From Chlorops oryzae (Eukaryota; Arthropoda; Insecta; Diptera; Chloropidae), in NCBI GenBank assembly GCA_020466095.1, contig CM035807.1, forward strand, positions 19,941,985 to 20,005,984: a stretch of 64,000 nt of DNA. Reading direction: 5' to 3'. Shown here one piece after another: positions 1 to 9,207 of this stretch. Positions within the stretch are counted from its first letter, which is position 1; each line of letters starts with the position of its first letter. Both the position numbers and the translations under genes were made by a program. The notes under the pieces are model-generated. The model was not told the DNA's origin, made no database searches, and worked only from the letters and a program-made list of their open reading frames with translations.

Positions 1-23
1 ATAACTATTTTCAACTGCTCCTA

Positions 24-821
24 ATAGAGCGTTTCCAATGATGGTGTTTAATACGCGTTTGCGCGTTTAGGGCCCTAAACGAGGTTTCAACTCGTGTTTT
101 GCCATACAAAATGTTAATATCGCGAAAACGATGTGATTTTAATCGCATAAATCAATCTCATAAGCACTTTCATCGATAGGAAAAAATTGATTTATCGTAT
201 CGGAATTTCATGCATATCTAACTGTCAAAAGAAAATCAAAACAAGAAACGATGACAATGTTGTCAAAAGCAAAAATAAAAATTCCCTACAAACTACAAGA
301 AAATCCCTAAAGTTCTTTAAACAAGGAAAAATTCGAGAAAAAAATTTTAATATGCGCAAGGCATAATCTTGTATTTTATGATTCTGGATAGAGTATCGAT
401 GCTCAACGATAGTTTTTACCAAAAATAATAAAATTAAAATTATCGGCCATGTCACAGAAATCGATTTTAAAACCGTGTAAAAATTAAAATCCTCCTAAAT
501 TCGTTCAGATATAGTTTTCCCTGGGTTCTCCACTTTCAACTCTACGAGACGAGACGTTTATTTTGTCGTTTTAATTGATCTACAAGAACAAATATTCAAA
601 ATATATCTAATAATTAAGAATATACAAAAATTCCCTACATTTTGCCGATTTCAATAAATCTCTCCTTTTTTCCCTTTAAGTGATTTTTCTGCAAATGGCG
701 GCACTGCTTGCAATTGTAAATAAGCAAACATCTGTCAAACTTAAACACCTCGCATAAGTGGAAACGCTCGAAGTGTTTAGCTAAACATCTCAGACTTAAA
801 TACTATATGGAAACGCACTAT
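24..821. mobile_element. Possible TIR element, about 0.8 kb
   Basis: The ends are inverted copies: ATAGAGCGTTTCCA at 24-37 and the complement of ATAGTGCGTTTCCA at 808-821, 13 of 14 matching. GTGTTTA-like motifs lie inside both ends. There is no transposase frame, so it is a MITE-like or foldback element if real. The flanks show no clear target duplication. Confidence 0.35.
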
Positions 822-2978
822 AAGCCTCAATATTTGGTCCAATAGAACAATTTTTAGTTTAAGTACCCGACGTATGAGCAATGTAAAAAATAGGCATAGT
901 AGGCCGTATCATTACGTAAACGGTATACGCCTTATTATCAAAACTAGTGAGCTTTTTTTAATATTAAATTTTTGGAAAAATTCATTTTTTTTTTATTATT
1001 GAAGAGAGAGTGGAGTAGCCTTTGGACGTCAAATGAAAGGGTGAGAAAGGCGGATAGAAAGAGATCTGCATATTTTTACTTATACAACCCGATTCTAAAT
1101 ATTCCTGGGGATTTTTTCCGCCCGGATTTGAAAAAAATCTGTCATTATAACACACCGGGAAAGGAAATAAAGAGAGCAAGAAATTCAAAAATTTTTAAGC
1201 AAAGGTCATCACATTCTTTTCCATTCTTTTTCCAGCCTCAGTAGGGTTGGTGATTGTGCCCTCAGAAATGTCGTGATCCAACCAACTTCTAAGCCCTCAA
1301 ATAGCAACGAGTTTTTAGTTTTAATCCAGAGAATCAGAATACTTATAATTACGTAAAAAGTTCACTTAGATTTGAAAGACGGGTGTACTTAAATGTCGGC
1401 CAATAAAGAAAATTCTATAGAAAAAGACGAATTTTGCGCCCTTCCAACAGTTGGCAGCACAAGGTCAAACAAGGTTAAACAACCTACAGGAGCTCAGCGA
1501 AGCTACGTAAGTGGCGTTGTGAAGAACCACATCATATGGGAAACGTTTTTTTTTCTTCTTTCTTTACCCTTATTAATTCAATGCGTGGGTCGGCTATGTG
1601 AAATGCGCCTGATTATGTATTTTCAAATTTGCCGTCCTTTTTGAATGGTTAGCAGAAAAAAATGAGGTATGTAAATAAATAAAATATGTAAAAATAAAAA
1701 AAAATCAATTTCCATTCATAAAATACTATGGAGGAATTCAGGTGATTCGCTTTCCACTACAGTGTGGGTTTATCGACCTGAAAGACTTTCTTTTCAATTT
1801 CCTTCTTCGTTGAAAAGAATATCTGTCCTGCAGCTTAATTGCGGTGCGGAGAAAGGGCAGAAAGAAGAAAACGCAATTGCGTCGTTTCAACCAAACAATT
1901 TTTGGGTTTACACATTTTTGCCCACTTTTCTCTCTCTCTCTCTCGCTCTGTCTCTCACTTCAATGTTATTGCTGTCTCGCTCTCTTGGACTTCCCACGCA
2001 AAATGAAGCATGTAGTAATTTTAACAACAACAACAACAACCGAATCTGGGTACATAGACAGAGCAAAGACGAATAACCGATCAAAGAAGAATAGCAACAA
2101 AAATACGAAACAAAAACAAATCTTTGGACGAATTAAAACAGAAAAGCACAATAACAAAAGCACCGCGCAAAAGGGAAGCCGTAAAAACGGGTCTAAACAA
2201 ATAAAATCGCAAACACGCACACGCAGATAGAGAGAGAGAGAAGAGAGAGCGAGACATACTATAGACAGCACGTAACCAAGCAAAAGCAAAAACATAAGAA
2301 AATGTGATAAAAAGAAATTAAATAAAAACAAAAAACGCTCAACATTTTAGCAACAAAAACAAATTGAACGACAAAAAGAGAATGAGAAAAAATAATGTGC
2401 AAAGCACGGGAAAACGAAGGAGATGGAAACCTATGACGTAAAACACTTGTAGCGGCCGATGTGTTTGAGCGTAAGCGAGCGTTTGCTCCTCTTCGTAGAT
2501 TCCAGGACGCATCACGAATAATTCGCCAAAGCAAAGAGAAGTCAATATTGTGAGCTTTGTTCAAAGTTCAGAATGAATTGATTTGTTTTCGTTGCGAAGT
2601 TTCGTGAAAACAAATCAGGAGCTACAGGAATTACGTCCTTGTGCGTATTCCTTAATGAAATTCAAGTGGTGTAGAGACATGACACCACACAGGCGCATTA
2701 TCCTCTACCCAAAAAAATACCCAATCAACTGTTGAGCAACGAAGACTAGCGGGCAAGAATGAGCTATTTTTGGAACTACTTCAACTGCAATGACGTCATG
2801 ACAATTTTCGTTTTTAAGAACGTCATTTCCGGCACTGGCCTTTGAATTTCGGATATGTACCTTTTAAGAGTTGGAATTTTCCATTAATTAAAAATCGTCG
2901 AATAGGAATGGAACACACTACGGGTAATCCTAATATCCACACATCAATTTTAATTTGAAAATACTGAGTTATGTGATA

Positions 2979-3142
2979 AGGGGCTGTTCATTAGTTACGT
3001 AAAGAATATTTTGATCATTTTTGAACCCTCCCGCCACGTAAGCATATTTAAGCATGAATCGGACTCCGATGTAAGCGAGCATAAGATTTTTCGAATTTCT
3101 CCCCACCTCCTTTTATGCTTACGTAATAAATGGACGGCCCCT
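2979..3142. mobile_element. MITE with GGGGCTGTCCATTA-type ends
   Basis: The left end at 2979-3003 and the complement of the right end at 3118-3142 match at about 20 of 25 positions, both containing AGGGGC...CATT...TTACGTAA. The interior is non-coding. A truncated relative with the same end sequence lies at 13081-13106, so this is a dispersed family in this genome. Confidence 0.6.
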
Positions 3143-4446
3143 AAGAAAGGCTAAAGCAATGGATATTCCTTCTCGCCTACCTAATCGGTTATTTCGAAAC
3201 AAAAATTTGTTTGTAGCAATCACAAATTGCAGGGTTGCATCCGACTTTTTGGCCTCACTTCGCCATTGAAGTAATTGCGAGAACAGCTGACTGTAGCTAA
3301 TTTTCTATAGAAAAGAGTGTAGAGTTCGTCGAAAGTGTAGAAATTGAAGAATTTAAGAATAGATATGGCCATCTCTCTCTTTCGTGCTTTACGAGATTGC
3401 AGCTAATCTGCTTACTTAGCTTTAATGTTCAAGTATTTACTTTATGTCTGAGATAGACATCAATGGAATCATAATTATAATCATTGAATTTAATTTGAGT
3501 TTACGTACGGACGCACAGACCAAAAAAAAAAAAACGGTTCGTTGGGTGAAAGTGCAAAGTTTTCACTTTCTTTTGGCGAAAGTCGAGCACAAAACAAAAT
3601 GATAAGAAAATGACGCCGGGTGGCCGATTAGGGTAAAGAGGCCTGACGTTTGGGGGTGGCGATAGCCATTCACGGAAATTGCGTCTTTGCTTTTTTGGTT
3701 CTTTTGTTGTTTCAGCTGACAAGGGGTAAAGGCGGGAGGACTACGATAACAATCGAGAGTAAGAGAGGAAATGAAGCGAGCAAATAAATAAGCGCTATTT
3801 TTAAAAGCAACTGAAATAGATTAGATTGACTTCATATCCAATAGTTTTTAATCCTTCAGCTCTATTTGTTGCTTCTCGCGATATTTTATTTGTTGACGTT
3901 GCGGTTTTTCATTGTTTTTGTTGTTGTTTTTCGCGTACTTTCGCTTTTCGCTCCCACACACACACACTCGCAGGTTATGCCCACGCACACTTGCAAACGG
4001 GTAATTTGAATTCCCAGTAGGAAATTGAACATGACATTCAAACGAGAATAGCATGTTTGAATCGATGAGAGTTCTAATAATTTAACTTACTGTCTCCACT
4101 TGCGATGGTTCATAGGACACCATGGATGCGATGAACTATCGCACGTGGAGTCGCAATGCAACAATGAAGTTTTCAGCATAATTATGAGACCGTCATGGGC
4201 GAAAAAATTCGCACTGGGATTGCGAAAGGTAATAGAAGACGTAGAAGCGAGACCAAGCAATAGTAACAACAACAACAAGTATATACTAATCGTGCAAAAT
4301 GCGAAAATACATAACGGAATTGTCGAAATAGTTGAAAAACAAAACAAAACCAATTGCAAAAGATCGAAAGAGAACGGCGCAAATCTGCTCTTGAGATACA
4401 CACAATGCTTTCTCGCTCTCCGCATATTGTGGCAATTACTACTTAC

Positions 4447-4762
4447 TCGTCTCCGTCTGGACAGATCCCGGTGGTTTCATCATACTTGGTGCAGTAGTTA
4501 TCCGCACTATAGTTGAATGTACCGTCTCTCTTCCGTATGGGCCGTCGTCTCCTCTGATTCTGGAAGTGCCAGTTAAAGCATACAAATGGTCTGTGTTGAT
4601 TACATTTGTGCTGCAGAAAGGATTGGCATTGTTCGACCCGGAATTCTTTGAGGTAACTGCGCAAAAATATTTTTAAGCATTTTTCTATTTGTTTTGAAAC
4701 TCTATTTACGTGTAATGATTGGGTTTTTCCTGCTGAGCGACTAATAATTTATCCGACATCAT
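4447..4762 (-). CDS. unk: unkempt, first two coding exons (partial gene)
   Basis: Unkempt is a CCCH zinc-finger RNA-binding translational regulator conserved from flies to mammals. The coding start is the ATG at 4762 (a second ATG follows at once, and an in-frame TAG lies upstream). Exon 1 is 4762-4710 and encodes 17 residues plus two bases. After a 53-bp GT-AG intron, exon 2 is 4656-4447, 69 residues plus two bases, ending at a GTAAGT donor. The junction reads EKPNHYT-YLKEFR, the conserved family entry. Exon 2 holds the first finger, C28-X7-C36-X7-C44-X3-H48, then the family block NQRRRRPIRKRDGTFNYS and the beginning of the second finger (YCTKYDETTG). The protein is incomplete because the remaining exons lie left of the window. 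It is head-to-head with CHORD, 2.5 kb away. Family and splice calls are strong. Confidence 0.93.
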
Positions 4763-4933
4763 CGAACTGTACTGGAGAAACTACAAAGAGACTTTGATTA
4801 GTGGTGGGCATATTGTGATCGGAATCGATTTTTCTTTGCTTCATGAGCGAACGAGTGGAATGGCAGAATGCGAAAGGCCGCTATTACACAAGAACTGACG
4901 TCCTGTGTATTGTGCTATCGCCACCACCTTTAT

Positions 4934-5131
4934 GCTATTTAAACGTTAAGGCATTTCGATCAATAGCATAAGCAACACGCTTGTATTGTGTTGCATTACA
5001 TTACGTGCATTTGTAATACGACTGTATGGTCGCGCGGGGATGTGGTATGGGGCCGTTTTTCTCTCTTCCCCCTGCGTCCCTTGCCATCGCAAATTTGTTG
5101 CTTTATCGAAATGTCTTAACGTGTAAATAGC
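4934..5131. mobile_element. MITE-like element with 27-bp inverted ends
   Basis: The left arm at 4934-4960 starts GCTATTTAAACGTTAAGG. The right arm at 5105-5131 is its complement with two mismatches (AAGACATTTCGAT in place of AAGGCATTTCGAT, and ACACG in place of AAACG). The 200-bp interior has no coding potential. It lies about 170 bp upstream of the unk start codon, so it could overlap the 5' UTR or promoter. Confidence 0.55.
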
Positions 5132-5223
5132 GTACTTATTAAATACGCCTTAATTCAATAGCACAAAGCTTACTTCACCTAATTAATCGCATTCGACTTA
5201 AAAGTGTTCCACTTGACCAGAGC

Positions 5224-5308
5224 ATTCGCTTGCAATTTTAAAGCGAACGTTAACGCGACTCGAAAATGAACGTTAAAGTTCGCGCTAACGTTCCCTTTAA
5301 GCGAGAAT
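5224..5308. repeat. Imperfect hairpin (AACGTTA core)
   Basis: Sequence around 5237-5257 (TTTAAAGCGAACGTTAACGCG-like) and the complement of 5281-5301 match at about 18 of 21 positions and would fold with a loop of about 23 bases. The surrounding AGTGTTCCACTT and AGTGGAAAA motifs suggest degenerate element ends. Confidence 0.4.
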
Positions 5309-5419
5309 TCCAATAGAGCGTCAGCAGTGGAAAATTTCATGCTGCGGTATTATTTTGATTAGCGTGTTTTGTATATTGTCTTTGTTTTTTTTTTTTTTTT
5401 TTTGCGCAGTAAATTTGGG

Positions 5420-5641
5420 TCATAGTAACAGCAACTCCTCAATCAATGGTTGATTCTGCATTTTTTTCTTCCAATAGCTATATAAGTCAGTCATCATTAT
5501 ATTTAAATATTTGCGTTGCTTATTAATTTTTCCCCATAATGACTGGTATGATGGTGACGACAGCGGCCAATGTGACGGTGTGTCTGGATTCACTGCCATC
5601 TCAGATTTTAACTGTGAGAGTGTTTCAGGAGTTTCTGCCAT
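5420..5641 (-). CDS. Unassigned 73-residue open frame upstream of unk
   Basis: An ATG-started frame reads MAETPETLSQLKSEMAVN and continues through a Pro/Ser-rich segment (PSHWPLSSPSYQSLWGK) into a Lys/Tyr-rich tail. I do not recognise a family. The first 40 residues have a plausible protein composition and the tail looks like AT-rich read-through. It could be a small gene, an upstream or alternative exon of unk, or chance. No splice site was settled. Confidence 0.2.
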   Translation of the reverse strand: MAETPETLSQLKSEMAVNPDTPSHWPLSSPSYQSLWGKINKQRKYLNIMMTDLYSYWKKKMQNQPLIEELLLL

Positions 5642-6132
5642 GTGTTGTGCTTTCTAATATTTTTGGTGTACTTTTGTTTTCTCGTGAATTTTTACTTTAA
5701 CCACATTCTTATGACATATGTATATGGCAAAAAGTTTTTGTAACTTTTTTTTGTGCAGCCTCGAGATGTTTATAAATCTTTTAAGTTTGCTTGAAAGCGG
5801 TCGAGCCTAAGGGAGTCCCCGCTCTCCAACAAACGATGATATGTTGAACGAGGTTGACGTGTTAACGGGTGCAATACTAGGCATAGGCAAAAACGATCGA
5901 CATTTACTAATACTAGATTTTTTTTCTATCGCCCGTCCCTACAGCAGGTTTGGAACTTTACTGCAATTGCAGTAGATCTACTGCGTTTTTTTTTTTAATA
6001 TTTGACATCTACTGCGACACTGCGAAAAGCTTAAAATATACTGCGATTTTCGTCCCTGGTGTCACTCGATTTTTTTTTTGTCAAACCAAACTCCTTACGA
6101 CAACTACCAAAAAAGTACCAATTTTGGCTATA

Positions 6133-6472
6133 CACCTAAGTCTGTTTTTACACGGTCTTTTTTTACACGGTTTTGATATAACACGGTTTGAAAATTGAAT
6201 ATTTTTAATTTTTTTACACGATTTTATTCCATTTAGCACGATTTGAAATTTTATGTACTTAAATTTTTTTTTGTCAAATTTAATTTTTGCGAAGTATGTT
6301 CATATCACAAAAAAGTATTTATGAAAGAAAAAAGTCTGAAACCATCGATAGTATCGATAGTGCTATCGATAGTTTGCGAACACTAGCTTAAAGATCAATG
6401 TCTTTTTTTACACGGTTTTTTTTACACGGCTTCTTCTGGAACCAATCTACCGTGTAAAAACAGACTTAGGTG
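6133..6472. mobile_element. TA-flanked MITE with perfect TIRs
   Basis: Including the flanking TA, 6131-6155 and 6450-6474 are perfect inverted copies over 25 bp, beginning TACACCTAAGTCTG. The inner ends carry repeated TTTTTACACGG subterminal motifs. The TA at 6131-6132 and 6473-6474 fits the target duplication of Tc1/mariner-type elements. There is no transposase. It also holds several ATCGATAG motifs at 6343-6372. Confidence 0.75.
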
Positions 6473-7259
6473 TACATTATCAACACCGCAATTCTATTTG
6501 TAACAAAGATACTATTGTTGTCCTTGTTTAACATCTTAGATTTTCCATTTAAGCTTATATGTCGCGATATTAACAGTTTGACAGCTGATATAACAGAAAA
6601 AGATCTTGTCAAAAATCTTCGATGCACATTGGAAGACGCGCAATATGGAGAAATATTTACATGAAATGTACTTTTTGTTTATTTTTCTTTTTATTTGAAA
6701 ATAATAAAATATATTTTTGTTATAAAAAACAGATTTGTAATGATTATTTTTTTTACTGCGCAAAATTCAAATCTACTGCCTGTTTTGTTAAAACTGCTGC
6801 ACTTTCTTCTTCGCCAATTTCCAACCCTGCCCTACAGCTGCACAACAACAGATAATTTTCTCGACTTCATCGAATGAGGCCTTTTACACTACTCACATAT
6901 TGAGCGTCAATTTTAGGGGACAGCTCCTAAACCATGTTGGCAGAAATAAACATCTTATGGAAAAGGCTACAATCTTCATATATTTCATCAAACTTAATTT
7001 CCATTTTCATATGTTTTTCAACATTCAAGAGCTCTTAATATATACTCACTTCACTTTAAAATCCATACAAAACGAAAACAAAATAAACACCTGAGCTCTT
7101 TGATGACGTAACACGCAGTAGAAATACATTTTGACACTCGGACGACGCAATCTGGTTTTATTCAATCATGAGCGCAAACAGCTGTGGCTTTTCTCGAAAA
7201 TTCGCGTGCAGTTAAAAAATAAAATAAAAACTTTTAAATAATTTATTATTAGTGATAAA

Positions 7260-8952
7260 ATGTCTCAGGAAAAAAGGGAAAACCTACTGCCGTGCTACAA
7301 TCGCGGCTGCGGAAAACTATTCGATCCGGAGGACAACCAAGAAGGCAAGTATAAAGTTATTTATCTTTATTTATGGAGTCTTATACAAGTGAATTAATGT
7401 TAGCAAAAACTGTTCATGTTACCGAGGCTGTTCACACAATCGAGAACCGAATTATCTATGTTTAATATGCTCCATTTGTCTCAAATATGCACATAAACTT
7501 AAATTTAAGCCTCATTTCTTGCTATTGGGGCGTTCACACTATCTGTATATGGTTTTATATATTTGAGCATTATCAGGAAAGTAGGAAACTAGTGGTTTGA
7601 CCATGGAAAATAGTGGAAAATCGTTGATTTTCTTTGTTTTTATTAATTTAAAGTTTAGATCCTTTCTAAAAATATTCCTTTTAATTTCAATAATTGAATG
7701 GCTATTAATCACTAAACTAAGTCCTTTCTACTCATCAGATTCATGCTGCCATCATCCGGGCGAACCATATTTCCACGACGCATATAAAGGCTGGTCGTGT
7801 TGCCAAAAGAAATCCGTCGACTTCACTGAGTTCCTTAACATCAAAGGATGTACTCTATCCAAACACTCCAATATAAAACCTCCAGAGCCGGAAAAGCCAC
7901 CGAAAGAGGCGAACGAAAACAAAGACGAAGTTATTGAAGTTCGTGTACCAATACCAATAGCCATGGAGCGTCCGTCCATTGAAACCCCTATGACTGCCAT
8001 AAAAGCTGATGTTGATGATGCTGTCAAAAAAATCATCGACGGGATGAAAAAATCGACTACGGTGGCATCAGCGCCAGCATCATCTAATGAGTAAGTATGC
8101 AAAATATTGTGATGGAAGAACTTTTTTGTATTTACTTTTGATTGCCTTTATAGAATTCCGATTGGAACTGCTTGCAAAAATCATGGATGTACGCGTAGTT
8201 TTCTTGGTACGGAGGAAGAAGATAATTGTGAATGTGTGTATCATCCCGGAGCTCCTATTTTCCATGAGGGTATGAAATATTGGTCATGCTGCCGGAAGAA
8301 AACTACCGACTTTGCTGTATTTATGGCACAGAAAGGATGTGTGTACGGCGAGCATAAATGGACAAAAGAAGGGGTAGCATCATTTGGGATCTAATAACGA
8401 CCTTTATTAATTAATTTTATTTTGTTTTTAGGATGGGAACAAAAAAGGAGTTCAATGTCGCTACGATTGGCATCAAACTGGCAAGGATGTAATTGTCTCG
8501 ATATATGCCAAGAAGTATCACTACGCGCAGAGCAAAATTGAGGTCAATCCGATTAGGTTACATGTACAATTAATATTCCCCGAGCAAGATGACGCACAGT
8601 ACGAACTTGACTTGGAGTTGCGTGGTGTAAGAAGATGATCATATATCCTCAATAGAAAATTAGAAGCTAAAGCTTTTTCTTAAATTTCTTTTTTTTTTTT
8701 TAGATTATCGACGTTAAGAAAACCGAAGCGCACATGTTTAGCACAAAAGTGGAGATAACAATGCCAAAAGCAGAAGCTGGATCATGGTCAAAATTAGATT
8801 TTCCACAAGCAAAGCTTCCCCTGCCAAAATCCACGAACGTGAGATCGACCAAAAATTCGGAATCCGATGATGACTCCTTTAATTTAGATGATATCGATAC
8901 TGTTAAGCCGGGAGGTCTAACAATTACAGAAATCAGAAACGAGTTAAACTAA
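7260..8952 (+). CDS. CHORD: CHORD-domain protein (CHORD/morgana; vertebrate CHORDC1)
   Basis: An Hsp90 co-chaperone family protein with two zinc-binding CHORD domains and a C-terminal CS domain; in flies and mammals morgana restrains Rho kinase and centrosome duplication. Exons are 7260-7344, 7739-8090, 8154-8373, 8432-8626 and 8704-8952, which join in frame to 366 residues, close to the fly protein. CHORD1 spans about residues 12-71 ([32 protein letters not shown]). CHORD2 spans about 153-213 ([23 protein letters not shown]...GEH). The CS domain runs from about 224 to 310 ([21 protein letters not shown]). The acidic tail contains [12 protein letters not shown]. The start gives the family MSQE N-terminus. 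Intron 1 is GC-AG (GAAG|GCAAGT), because only that junction keeps the frame and yields [15 protein letters not shown]. The other introns are GT-AG, 58-77 bp. It converges on RWDD1, 255 bp away. Confidence 0.96.
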
Positions 8953-9207
8953 TGCCTTATATAATATTAAGAAGACCGTGCCTGCTCCAAATCAAACAAC
9001 ACATAACATATTGCTAATTTATTTCTATAAATTTTTTTTTATTTTAACAATCGCGCTTCATTTTCCATTTTTGATCTGGCAGAATATAAATGTTAGTTTC
9101 TTTTTTCGTTTCATTGAATGTTATTTAAATTCATATTTACAACGAACAGTAAAGTGCACTTTTTATAGTTAAAAAAAAAAAAAGAAAATAAATTCAAAAA
9201 TCATCAT
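8953..9207. terminator. Overlapping 3' ends of CHORD and RWDD1
   Basis: Between the two convergent stop codons lie polyadenylation-signal hexamers in both directions: AATAAA on the plus strand at about 9187-9192 and its complement TTTATT at about 9018-9023. The 3' UTRs probably overlap, so antisense transcript pairing is possible. Assignment is by motif only. Confidence 0.45.

Larger units (their letters stand above)
1..4446 (-). other. unk: unk intron 2 (partial), non-coding
   Basis: This is the intron downstream of unk coding exon 2, since the exon at 4447-4656 ends in a good GTAAGT donor. I searched the minus strand for the next expected unk segment, the rest of the second CCCH finger starting CPYLH, and did not find it. 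The following exon is therefore probably left of the window. The stretch is AT-rich, with CT-rich microsatellite at about 1929-1950, inverted-repeat elements at about 24-821 and 2979-3142, and A-rich sequence at 2000-2400. Open frames here are short and lack recognisable domains. Confidence 0.6.
4763..7259. other. unk-CHORD head-to-head intergenic region
   Basis: This 2.5 kb contains both gene starts and presumably both promoters. It is occupied by inverted-repeat elements at 4934-5131, 5224-5308 and 6133-6472, a T17-plus run near 5387-5403, and an unassigned minus-strand open frame at 5420-5641. Close to CHORD, 7090-7210 contains TGACGTAA and CAGCTGTGG motifs that could be regulatory. No TATA box was assigned. 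Confidence 0.5.

Noticed and set aside
4100..4516. 138-codon plus-strand frame starting MRWFIGHHGCDELSH
   Set aside because: The first part looks protein-like and ends near a GTAATAG donor-like site, but no family, no acceptor and no continuation; it lies in unk intron and overlaps unk exon 2 on the other strand.
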